Position numbers and translations under genes: made by a program
Part shown: positions 46,788 to 54,619 of the stretch, piece after piece
Position numbering within the stretch: the first letter of the stretch is position 1
How the letters are laid out: each line of letters starts with the position of its first letter
The notes under the pieces: generated by a model
What the model was told of the DNA's origin: nothing
The model's database searches: none
The model's input: the letters and a program-made list of their open reading frames with translations, nothing else
Origin: Leisingera sp. M658
GTDB taxonomy: Bacteria; Pseudomonadota; Alphaproteobacteria; Rhodobacterales; Rhodobacteraceae
NCBI RefSeq assembly: GCF_025144145.1
Contig: NZ_CP083548.1
Span: 1-64,000 of the forward strand
Length of the DNA: 64,000 nt
Direction: 5' to 3'

Positions 46788-47723
46788 ATGGCTGGTAGAT
46801 TGATTGATGGCGTATGGACCCGCGAGAGCGACATTCTGGCCTCAGAGGATGGGCATTATCGCCGTCAGGAAACCGACTTCCGAAACTGGATATCGACTGA
46901 CCCCGGCGCAAAGTTTGCACCTGAAGTGGGCCGATATCACCTCTATGTTTGTTATGCCTGTCCTTGGGCGCACCGCACATTGATCATGCGCAGCCTGAAA
47001 GGACTGGAAGACGCGATTTCTGTCTCGCCCGTTGCCCCCATCGTCAACCAAGACGGCTGGGAGTTCACCGATGCTGATGGTGGCTTCCCCGACCACCTTT
47101 CCGGCATGAGGTATCTGCATGAAATCTATACACTCGCCGATCCCACATACACCGGCCGCGTAAGTGTTCCGGTCTTGTGGGACAAAAAGCTAAACACCAT
47201 TGTCAGCAATGAATCCGCTGAGATTGCGCGAATGCTGAACTCGGCTTTCGTAGGCGTTGCAGGAAATGACACCGACTTTGCACCTGAGGCGCTTCTGGCG
47301 GAAATCGACGAGGTGAATGACCTCGTTTACAGCAAGATCAACAATGGCGTTTACCGTTGCGGCTTTGCCGGAACGCAGAATGCATATGAAGAAGCAGTCA
47401 CCGATCTGTTCTCGGCGCTGGACACGGTTGAGGCGCGGTTAGAAGGCAGCGGCTATCTGGTGGGTGGTCAGTTGACCGAAGCCGACTGGCGGTTGTTCAC
47501 AACGCTGATCCGCTTCGATCAGGTCTATGTCGCGCTTTTCAAATGCAACATTCGACGGATTGCGGATTACCCAAATCTCTCGGCTCTGCGCAAGAAACTC
47601 TATGAGCATGGCGATGTCGCCGACACGGTGAAGTTCGATCAGATCAAGACCCATTATTGGGCGAGCCTGCGCGGTGTAAATCCAAGCGGCATTGTGCCTG
47701 CTGGACCGGAGCTGGTGCTATGA
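46788..47723 (+). CDS. Glutathionyl-hydroquinone reductase (Xi-class GST, YqjG/PcpF-like)
   Basis: 311 residues. CYACPWAHRT gives the catalytic cysteine of the Xi-class CPWA motif. ADPTYTGRVSVPVLWDKKLN, SNESAEIARMLNSAF and LTEADWRLFTTLIRFDQVYV are hallmark stretches. It reduces glutathionyl-(hydro)quinones back to hydroquinones, a cytoplasmic detoxification step after quinones react with glutathione. ATG 46788 (or the adjacent ATG 46785) has GGGAGG upstream. The stop overlaps the next gene by four bases. Confidence 0.93.
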   Translation: MAGRLIDGVWTRESDILASEDGHYRRQETDFRNWISTDPGAKFAPEVGRYHLYVCYACPWAHRTLIMRSLKGLEDAISVSPVAPIVNQDGWEFTDADGGFPDHLSGMRYLHEIYTLADPTYTGRVSVPVLWDKKLNTIVSNESAEIARMLNSAFVGVAGNDTDFAPEALLAEIDEVNDLVYSKINNGVYRCGFAGTQNAYEEAVTDLFSALDTVEARLEGSGYLVGGQLTEADWRLFTTLIRFDQVYVALFKCNIRRIADYPNLSALRKKLYEHGDVADTVKFDQIKTHYWASLRGVNPSGIVPAGPELVL

Positions 47724-48262
47724 GCGATTCAGTAACATTGGCGGTAACGGACCATGTCCCAATGGAGGCCAAGGCTCGCTACGAGGCGCTTGTCGAAGAA
47801 CTGCACCGATTGTTCGAAGCCCAGAACGGCTTCTTGTCAGTCAATACCGTGCGGCACAGCCGCCCGCATCAGGTCGAGTACACAGTGTTGTCGCGGTGGT
47901 CTGATGAAGCCGCTGTGACGCAGTGGCGGGAAAACCCAGCCATTCGCGAGAAGTTGACCCAGATCGAAGCCATTACAGGTGGCCCCGCGCAGCATGTGCA
48001 GGCCATTGGTTTAGGGATGTGGGTGGATCATGCGGAGGGATCGGCCCCACATTTGCCACCAGCATGGAAGCGCACGGCCATGAGCGCCGCTGCCGTCTAC
48101 CCGATGTTGATGCTTTTGATGGCGCTGAGTTCACCCATCATTGGTGGCTTGCCGCAGTTTCTTCAGGTCTTGATCATCGTGATTGTTCTGTCTGCGCTCT
48201 TAACGTGGCCTATTATGCCGTGGCTCAGTAAAGTGCTGCGCCCTTGGCTGATGGCAAGATAA
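47720..48262 (+). CDS. Antibiotic-biosynthesis-monooxygenase (ABM) domain protein with C-terminal membrane helices
   Basis: 180 residues. Residues 1-95 form an ABM-type ferredoxin-like domain (YEALVEELHRLFEAQNGFLS, HQVEYTVLSRWSDEAAVTQW). Residues 115-175 form two hydrophobic helices (AAAVYPMLMLLMALSSPIIG; QFLQVLIIVIVLSALLTWPI). ATG 47720 overlaps the upstream stop. This architecture places a small heme- or quinone-acting domain on the inner membrane. In this operon a role in oxidising or sequestering quinols is plausible but unproven. Confidence 0.85.
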   Translation: MSDSVTLAVTDHVPMEAKARYEALVEELHRLFEAQNGFLSVNTVRHSRPHQVEYTVLSRWSDEAAVTQWRENPAIREKLTQIEAITGGPAQHVQAIGLGMWVDHAEGSAPHLPPAWKRTAMSAAAVYPMLMLLMALSSPIIGGLPQFLQVLIIVIVLSALLTWPIMPWLSKVLRPWLMAR

Positions 48263-48849
48263 TTCAGAAAGCTGCGAAAATGCTCCTCGATTATGATCTG
48301 CCTGAGTATCATGTCAGCAAGCGCAAAGCGCTTCCGTCCTCGGTAAAAGAGACTTTGTTGGAAAGCACACGATCCGAGTGGGAAGATCACCCGCGTTTTG
48401 GTGGCAAAGCAAGCTTCTTTATGTCGATCCATCGCAACCTGCTGGATGGCGCTGCACAGCTGTCGCGTGGGATTGAGCGGCTTCTGGACGTGCCTGCCAG
48501 TGATGTCGGTGAGGCAGTCGCACAAATGAATTTGCTGCCGTTTGCCAAGAACCTGATCGGATTTGCACATCATCACCATGAGATCGAAGACCATGGTTAC
48601 TTCCCTCAATTTGGATTGATGTACCCCGAACTAAACCGTGGGTTTTCTTTGTTGGATGGCGATCACAAGGTATTGGATGCGGCACTGGATGGCACGCAAG
48701 CAGCACTGACCCAGCTAAACGATCCCGTGGTCACACGCGACCAACTGGCAGGCTTGCATAAGGGTGGCCAAGCATTGGAAAATATCCTCAATCGCCATAT
48801 CTGGGATGAAGAAGAAGTCATTATCCCAATTTTTTTGCGGCATGGATAA
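48244..48849 (+). CDS. Hemerythrin HHE-domain protein
   Basis: 201 residues if the TTG at 48244 is used; ATG 48280 is the alternative. The four-helix hemerythrin domain shows iron-ligand histidines: MSIHRNLLDGAAQLSRGIER, GFAHHHHEIEDHGYFPQF and LDGDHKVLDAALDG, with late IWDEEEVIIPIF supplying the terminal Glu/His set. Such proteins bind oxygen or nitric oxide, or protect iron centres under stress. It overlaps the preceding gene by 19 bases, so it probably closes the operon. Confidence 0.82.
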   Translation: MADGKIIQKAAKMLLDYDLPEYHVSKRKALPSSVKETLLESTRSEWEDHPRFGGKASFFMSIHRNLLDGAAQLSRGIERLLDVPASDVGEAVAQMNLLPFAKNLIGFAHHHHEIEDHGYFPQFGLMYPELNRGFSLLDGDHKVLDAALDGTQAALTQLNDPVVTRDQLAGLHKGGQALENILNRHIWDEEEVIIPIFLRHG

Positions 48850-49042
48850 GTGGTCATTGAGCTCGCTTACGTGAAGGTCGGCACCGTCCGCATCTTTTCA
48901 CTTCATGCACGCTGCAGCGAAAGATGGCTGTGTTGCGTAATTCATGATATTTGCACCATCCTCAGGAACCCCATGACATAAGCCTCTTGGTGTGGTGCAT
49001 AAATCAGGTGCGTATTGAAAGGCGTTCATATACGATGAAGTC

Positions 49043-49588
49043 ATGCTTATTGGTTACGCCCGAGTGTCCAGTCACGGACAATCCCTTGATCGACAGATCG
49101 GTGCACTAAACGCCGCCATCGTTGATAAGATTTTCCGAGAGAAAGTTTCCGGGAAAACCGTGAAGGGACGGCCTCAGCTCGAACGTGCGATAGACGCACT
49201 CGGGGCAGGGGATGTGTTTGTGATCGCAGAGTGGGACAGAGCCACACGATCCATGATCGACGGCATCAATATTATTCAACGGATCGCAGATCGTGGGGCC
49301 TATGTGAAGGTGCTTGATAAACCCTGGCTCGATCTGACCACTCCGATGGGCAAAGGCATCCTCGCTTTCCTTTCCGCTTTGGCCGAAGACGAACGGGAGC
49401 GTATCACTCGGCGCGCGAACGAGGGCCGAGCCATCGCTGCGCAACAGGGCGTCAAATTCGGCCGGAAACCCAAGTTAACTGAACATCAGCAGAAACTTGC
49501 CCGCGCACGCATGGCCAACGGTGATAGCTGCCGGGCCATCGCATTGGATCTCGGTGTTGCGCACACGACGATCTCAAGGCTGCGCTGA
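49043..49588 (+). CDS. Serine recombinase (resolvase/invertase)
   Basis: 181 residues and apparently intact: catalytic N-terminus MLIGYARVSSHGQSLDRQ (nucleophile Ser near residue 9), EWDRATRSMIDGINIIQRI, the E-helix region ALAEDERERITRRANEGRAI and a C-terminal HTH (CRAIALDLGVAHTTISRLR). It is small-resolvase-like, probably acting on a nearby res or inversion site. From 49274 it is part of the long repeat shared with 22317-22767, where only the C-terminus survives. No transposase lies beside it, so it is the possible remnant of a Tn3-type or inversion module. Confidence 0.9.
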   Translation: MLIGYARVSSHGQSLDRQIGALNAAIVDKIFREKVSGKTVKGRPQLERAIDALGAGDVFVIAEWDRATRSMIDGINIIQRIADRGAYVKVLDKPWLDLTTPMGKGILAFLSALAEDERERITRRANEGRAIAAQQGVKFGRKPKLTEHQQKLARARMANGDSCRAIALDLGVAHTTISRLR

Positions 49589-49724
49589 TCTGTAGGGCTC
49601 AAGCGTTGCAAAGCAACCGGTTGTCTTCGAGCTCTGTAGGTACGCAAAAAACCTAAGTGATTGAGAACTATGGACGTTGAGTCTCAATAACTCGGTCTCA
49701 TTATTTACGTACTCCGACAATCCA
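49274..49724 (+). repeat. Resolvase-linked long repeat, copy A2
   Basis: Matches 22317-22767. The shared sequence ends after TCCGACAATCCA, i.e. within the loop of the palindrome that is complete in copies B1 and B2, so the right half of the palindrome has been exchanged for unrelated DNA. Confidence 0.88.
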
Positions 49725-50118
49725 CCCCGGCTAAAAAGATGCGGCTTGTAATGCAGATTATGTTGAATGTTAAACAAGAAGAGCGAAGAGTGTGAGATCG
49801 CTGGGTCTGCGTGCGCAACCCCTCCAAACTATGAAGGCTGTCGTTCACAGTCGAGCGGGGGAGGTCTTTGGTGCTGCTGGCAGCGACAGGACCGGCAATG
49901 CACAAGAAGCGCCCCTTTGCATAGTCCAGCCTGCTGTCCGGTAGCGGAAATTGCTTCATCATGGCGCGAAGGAGCAGCTTGTGTCCTCATCTGCAGCCAT
50001 TGAGCAAGCGAACGGCGGGTGTACATTACGCACTTAGCCTCCGCACTTCGGCGGCACGGGGCTGTCAGCATAACTTGCGCATTCTGTCTGCTCTTTCAGC
50101 AGTTGCGGCAAAGCCGGC
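49725..50118. other. Noncoding stretch between mosaic and ectoine locus
   Basis: About 390 bases after the A2 repeat. No gene or RNA is recognised. It marks the right border of the mobile mosaic; the ectoine locus follows. Confidence 0.35.
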
Positions 50119-50595
50119 TCATGAAGTCGTCAGGCTTTCCCCGGTATCCAAAACGGGTGCAGCATCAATGTCCTCCGCGTCCAGCATGGCGGCGACACGT
50201 TCCAGTGCCGCAATCAATCCGGCCTGCTCCCAATCTTCCATCGCTTCAAACTTGCGAACAAACCGTTGCTGCAGGGGGTCAGGGGCTTCCGCAATTGCCT
50301 GACGGCCTTTTGCAGTGACAGATATATCGGTTTGACGCCGGTCGGTCTGCGACTTTTCACGTACGGCCATCTCTTTGCGCACCAGCTTGTCGACAAGCGA
50401 AGTCACGGTTGCTTGGGAAATCCGCATCTGCTGCGAGATTGCCTTGGCCGTGCAATGCTCGCTGCCAGCGATAATTTGCAGCACCCGAAACTGCGGCGCA
50501 GTCAGTCCAACCGACCGGGCAAGCTCACGTCCGAACATGTCGGTCGCGCGCAGAATCCGGCGCAGGGCTATCAAGCTGGCATCAATACGGTCCAT
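50119..50595 (-). CDS. ectR: MarR-family regulator of ectoine synthesis (EctR-like)
   Basis: 158 residues from ATG 50595. A winged helix (FRVLQIIAGSEHCTAKAISQ, then MRISQATVTSLVDKLVRKEM) and DRRQTDISVTAKGRQAI typical of MarR are followed by a C-terminal helix. The frame stays open to ATG 50724, but the palindrome AAGTG-ATC-CACTT at 50673-50685 and the start position favour 50595. EctR-type regulators repress ectABC at low salinity in halotolerant bacteria. It is divergent from ectA with about 200 bases between. Confidence 0.85.
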   Translation of the reverse strand: MDRIDASLIALRRILRATDMFGRELARSVGLTAPQFRVLQIIAGSEHCTAKAISQQMRISQATVTSLVDKLVRKEMAVREKSQTDRRQTDISVTAKGRQAIAEAPDPLQQRFVRKFEAMEDWEQAGLIAALERVAAMLDAEDIDAAPVLDTGESLTTS

Positions 50596-50672
50596 CTTCA
50601 GTTTCTGGCAGAGCTTGGGGGGATAATCAAGAAGTGCGATTTTATGGGTTTTTACTTTGATAGCTGAAGCAT

Positions 50673-50685
50673 AAGTGATCCACTT
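50673..50685. promoter_or_regulatory. Candidate EctR operator
   Basis: Inverted repeat AAGTG-ATC-CACTT between divergent ectR and ectA, flanked by the direct repeat TTGATAG (50658-50664 and 50684-50690). Symmetry and spacing fit a MarR dimer, but binding is inferred only. Confidence 0.4.
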
Positions 50686-50810
50686 GATAGGCGTATTTTT
50701 GTGATTGACGGGCAAAAACGACACATTGACGCAATCTGCGACACTGACTTGAAGCCGTTGCGAGAGGCTGTTACTTAGTCAGTCAAATTAAAATGGAGGC
50801 GCCGGGACAG

Positions 50811-51341
50811 ATGCGGCATGCGTTAGAGTTTTTCCGGAAAGCAACACCTGTGCTTCGTGAGCCCGCAGCGGAAGATGGGGCCGGGATCTGGGAGCTGGTG
50901 CGCGCATGCAAGCCGCTCGACGAAAACTCCATGTACTGCAATCTGATCCAGTGCGACCACTTCAGCGAGACCTGCGTGGTTGCCGAGATCGAGCAAGAAA
51001 TAGCTGGCTGGACTTCTGCCTATGTTCTGCCTGACGATCCGGAAACGCTGTTTGTCTGGCAGGTGGCGGTGTCGGAACACGCCCGCGGAACCGGGCTTGG
51101 CTCGCGGATGCTGAACGGCCTGCTGCTCCGCGAGGCCTGCAAAAACATCAAGCGGCTGCAAACGACAATCACGCAAGAAAACAGAGCGTCCTGGGCATTG
51201 TTCCACAACTTCGCAGCCAACCGGAGCGCGCCGCTGAAGAGCCGACCCCATTTTACGCAGACCGGGCATTTCCGTGACCGCCAAAGTACCGAGCACATGG
51301 TCACGATCGATTTCTCCGAGACGCCCGGCTGCACAGTTTGA
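50811..51341 (+). CDS. ectA: L-2,4-diaminobutyrate acetyltransferase EctA
   Basis: 176 residues. ATG 50811 is preferred: GGAGG (50795-50799) lies about 11 bases upstream; ATG 50793 has none. GNAT fold with AGWTSAYVLPDDPETLFVWQ and the acetyl-CoA loop VSEHARGTGLGSRML. It transfers acetyl from acetyl-CoA to L-2,4-diaminobutyrate, giving N-gamma-acetyl-diaminobutyrate, the second step of ectoine synthesis in the cytoplasm. The ectB gene follows after 62 bases. Confidence 0.93.
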   Translation: MRHALEFFRKATPVLREPAAEDGAGIWELVRACKPLDENSMYCNLIQCDHFSETCVVAEIEQEIAGWTSAYVLPDDPETLFVWQVAVSEHARGTGLGSRMLNGLLLREACKNIKRLQTTITQENRASWALFHNFAANRSAPLKSRPHFTQTGHFRDRQSTEHMVTIDFSETPGCTV

Positions 51342-51403
51342 GGGCGCTTTGATCCATGTGGCGCTTGCCCGTTTTGACCTGTCTAGTTCCAAGAGGACAC
51401 AAT

Positions 51404-52693
51404 ATGCCGACTGATACGTCAGCCGAGATTTCCATTTTCAAGCGCCGCGAATCCGAAGCGCGCAGCTATTGCCGCGGCTTCGATACGGTGTTCACCCATG
51501 CCAGCGGCTCTGAGCTGACTGATGACAAGGGGCGCCGGTACATCGACTTTCTTGCCGGCTGTTCGTCGCTCAACTACGGGCACAACGATCCGGACATGAA
51601 GGCGGCGCTGCTCGACCACATCTCGACCGACGGGCTGGCGCATGGGCTGGATTTCCACACCAGCGCCAAGGCGGGTTTCCTTGACGCCTTCGACCGGCAC
51701 ATCCTGCGGCCGCGCAACATGGACCACAAGGTCATGTTCACCGGCCCGACCGGCGCCAATGCAGTTGAGGCAGCGCTGAAACTGGCCCGCAAGGCGACCG
51801 GCCGCAGCAATGTCATCGCCTTTACCAACGGTTTTCACGGCGTCACCCTGGGCGCCCTGGCGGCCACCGGCAACAGCTATCACCGCGGCGGCGCTGGCAC
51901 CCCGCTGAACGGCGTCACCCGGATGCCTTATGACGGCTACTTTCCGGGCGGCGCTGATACCGCTGAATACCTTGAGACGATGCTGAACGACCGCTCCAGC
52001 GGCATCGACGCCCCTGCGGCTATCCTGCTGGAGACCGTGCAGGGCGAAGGCGGCCTGAACGCCGCGCGCCCCGAATGGGTGCAGCGCATCGCCGCGCTGG
52101 CCAAGGCGCACGGCGCGCTGCTGATCATCGACGACATCCAGGCCGGCTGCGGCCGTACCGGCGGCTTCTTTTCGTTTGAGGACATGGGGATCACACCGGA
52201 CATTGTGACGCTGGCGAAATCGATCTCGGGCTTTGGCCTGCCGATGGCGCTGATGCTGGTGCGCCCCGCGCATGACATATTCGGCCCGGCCGAACATAAC
52301 GGCACCTTCCGCGGCAACACTCATGCCTTTGTCACGGCCCGGGTTGCGATCCGGAAATTCTGGGCCGATGGCCGGTTCCAAAAGGATGCTGCCGCCAAAG
52401 CCAGGCTGTTGACTGCTGCCTTGGAAGAAATGGCCGAATTGCTGCCTGGCGCCTGCCTCAAGGGGCGCGGCATGATGCAGGGGCTGGATGTCGGCTCAGG
52501 CGGGCTGGCCGCCAGCATCTGCGCCCATGCCTTTGAGAACGGGCTGATTATCGAAACCTCCGGCAACAAAGACCAGGTGGTCAAGGTGCTGGCCCCCCTG
52601 ACCACATCTGAGGATACGCTGATGAAAGGTCTGAACATCCTGCGCGGTGCGATCCGCGGCGTAACGGACTCAAGCAAATTTGCAGCGGAGTAA
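51404..52693 (+). CDS. ectB: Diaminobutyrate-2-oxoglutarate transaminase EctB
   Basis: 429 residues, full length. ATG 51404 follows AAGAGGACAC. PLP fold with GCSSLNYGHNDP, MFTGPTGANAVEAALKLARK and the Schiff-base Lys in TLAKSISGFGLPMALMLV; the conserved Asp is in LLIIDDIQAGCGRTG. It aminates aspartate-4-semialdehyde to L-2,4-diaminobutyrate using glutamate, the first committed step of ectoine synthesis. Confidence 0.95.
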   Translation: MPTDTSAEISIFKRRESEARSYCRGFDTVFTHASGSELTDDKGRRYIDFLAGCSSLNYGHNDPDMKAALLDHISTDGLAHGLDFHTSAKAGFLDAFDRHILRPRNMDHKVMFTGPTGANAVEAALKLARKATGRSNVIAFTNGFHGVTLGALAATGNSYHRGGAGTPLNGVTRMPYDGYFPGGADTAEYLETMLNDRSSGIDAPAAILLETVQGEGGLNAARPEWVQRIAALAKAHGALLIIDDIQAGCGRTGGFFSFEDMGITPDIVTLAKSISGFGLPMALMLVRPAHDIFGPAEHNGTFRGNTHAFVTARVAIRKFWADGRFQKDAAAKARLLTAALEEMAELLPGACLKGRGMMQGLDVGSGGLAASICAHAFENGLIIETSGNKDQVVKVLAPLTTSEDTLMKGLNILRGAIRGVTDSSKFAAE

Positions 52694-52696
52694 GAC

Positions 52697-53089
52697 ATGA
52701 TAGTTCGCGACTACAACGACATTGTCAAAAGTGACCGCAGCCGCGTTGTATCAGACGCAAAGTGGTCTTCGGTCCGGATGCTGCTGGAGCAGGACGGGAT
52801 GGGGTTTTCGTTCCACATCACCTTTCTTGAGGCCGGTTCGGAACACACGTTCGAATACAAGAACCACTTCGAGAGCGTTTATTGCATGCAAGGCACAGGT
52901 TCGATCACCGATCTGGCCGCCGGCGAAACCCACCTGATCCGGCCCGGCGTGATGTATGCACTGGACAAGCATGACCGCCACACCCTGCGCGCCGAGGAAG
53001 AGCTTGTCATGGCCTGCGTGTTCAACCCGCCGGTGACCGGCAGTGAAACCCACCGCGAAGATGGCTCTTACGCGCTGGAAACCACCTGA
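52697..53089 (+). CDS. ectC: L-ectoine synthase EctC
   Basis: 130-residue cupin, the usual length. It starts [20 protein letters not shown] and carries the iron-binding cupin residues in [20 protein letters not shown] and [20 protein letters not shown]. It cyclises N-gamma-acetyl-diaminobutyrate to ectoine. The intergenic distance from ectB is only three bases, so coupling is tight. No ectD hydroxylase follows; the operon continues with a dedicated aspartokinase. Confidence 0.96.
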   Translation: MIVRDYNDIVKSDRSRVVSDAKWSSVRMLLEQDGMGFSFHITFLEAGSEHTFEYKNHFESVYCMQGTGSITDLAAGETHLIRPGVMYALDKHDRHTLRAEEELVMACVFNPPVTGSETHREDGSYALETT

Positions 53090-53120
53090 AGAGGCCCCGG
53101 CGCCAGCCGGGGGATAGACA

Positions 53121-54557
53121 GTGAATTTTCCCGAACACACCGTCGAGAAAATCGGCGGCACGTCGATGTCCCGCATCCGGGAGTTGCGCGACACTTTGAT
53201 CATTGCTGACCGTTGCAGTGGCGCGCTCTATCACCGGATTTTTGTTGTCTCCGCTTTTGGCGGGATCACCAACCTGTTGCTGGAGCATAAGAAATCCGGT
53301 GAGCCTGGCGTCTATGCCCTGTTTGCCAACGACGACAACGATCATGGCTGGCTTGATGCGCTGAGCCGCGTGGGTGAAGCGATGGCCAGGGTCCACAATG
53401 GCGTCCTGGACAATCCGGCTGACCGGGCGCTGGCGGAGGATTTCGTGCGCGACCGCATCGAAGGAGCCCGCAGCTGCTTGTTTGACCTGCAGCGCCTGTG
53501 CTCCTACGGCCATTTCCGCCTGTCAAGCCAGATGATGCTGGTGCGTGAGCTGCTGTCCGGGCTGGGCGAGGCGCATTCCGCCTTTGTGACAACCCTGATG
53601 CTGCAACGCGCCGGTCTGAATGCCCGGTTTATTGACCTCAGCGGCTGGCGCGATGACAGCGAATGCTCGCTTGAGGAACGGATCAGCGGCGGCCTTGGCA
53701 CTCTTGACCTGGCATCGGAACTGCCTGTGGTCACCGGCTACGCGCAGTGCCGCGAGGGGCTTATGCGCGAATATGACCGCGGGTATTCCGAAGTCACATT
53801 TTCCACCATCGCGGCATACACCCAGGCGAAAGAGGCGATCATCCACAAGGAGTTCCACCTGTCATCCGCAGATCCGGTGCTGGTGGGCGCGAAAGCTGTG
53901 CGCAAACTGGGGCACACGAATTATGATGTCGCCGACCAGCTGTCGAATATGGGGATGGAGGCCATTCACCCGAATGCTGCCAAGATCCTGCGCCAGTCAA
54001 AAGTGGCTCTGCGCATCACCAATGCCTTTGAGCCTTCCGATCCCGGCACCCTCATCGACGGCCAGCCTTCCAAAACCGCAGCCGTTGAAATCGTGACCAG
54101 CCTTGATGTGGTTGCGCTGGAACTGTTCGAGCAGGATATGGTCGGCGTCAAAGGCTATGATGCCACGGTACTGGAGGCCCTGCGCCGCCACAACGTCCGG
54201 ATCGTTTCTAAAAGCTCGAACGCCAATACCATCACCCACTATGTCGAGGCTTCGCTGAAGACAGTGCGCCGTGTGGTGAATGATCTGGAACGCGCTTATC
54301 CGTCCGCCCAAGTCAGCACGCGGGCGTTGTCCATCGTTTCGGCCATTGGACGCGACCTGTCCGGGGTGCAGGTGCTTCGCCGCGGGCTTGCAGCCTTTGA
54401 CCAAGCGGGTGTCGGGGTGATCGCTGCGCATCAAACACCGCGCAATGTCGATGTTCAATTTGCGGTGCCACGGACATCAGCGGAAACTGCGGTCACGGTT
54501 TTGCACAGGGCTCTCATTGCGGGAACCGGCCAGGCTGCAAAAGTAAAAGCGGCGTGA
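53121..54557 (+). CDS. ask: Ectoine-specific aspartate kinase Ask_Ect
   Basis: 478 residues. GTG 53121 with GGGGG upstream. The kinase core begins VEKIGGTSMSRIRELRDTLI, the mark of the Ask_Ect subgroup, and continues with HIPN-type features and two ACT-like regulatory domains (AVEIVTSLDVVALELFEQDM, RALSIVSAIGRDLSGVQVLR). Ask_Ect makes aspartyl phosphate for the ectoine precursor pool and is less feedback-inhibited than housekeeping aspartokinase. It is 31 bases downstream of ectC and in the same operon. Confidence 0.94.
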   Translation: MNFPEHTVEKIGGTSMSRIRELRDTLIIADRCSGALYHRIFVVSAFGGITNLLLEHKKSGEPGVYALFANDDNDHGWLDALSRVGEAMARVHNGVLDNPADRALAEDFVRDRIEGARSCLFDLQRLCSYGHFRLSSQMMLVRELLSGLGEAHSAFVTTLMLQRAGLNARFIDLSGWRDDSECSLEERISGGLGTLDLASELPVVTGYAQCREGLMREYDRGYSEVTFSTIAAYTQAKEAIIHKEFHLSSADPVLVGAKAVRKLGHTNYDVADQLSNMGMEAIHPNAAKILRQSKVALRITNAFEPSDPGTLIDGQPSKTAAVEIVTSLDVVALELFEQDMVGVKGYDATVLEALRRHNVRIVSKSSNANTITHYVEASLKTVRRVVNDLERAYPSAQVSTRALSIVSAIGRDLSGVQVLRRGLAAFDQAGVGVIAAHQTPRNVDVQFAVPRTSAETAVTVLHRALIAGTGQAAKVKAA

Positions 54558-54619
54558 ACAGGCAGCCGGGCCTGTGGCGCCCTTTGCTTTTACCCTGCGG
54601 CCAGGATTGAGGAACGGCA

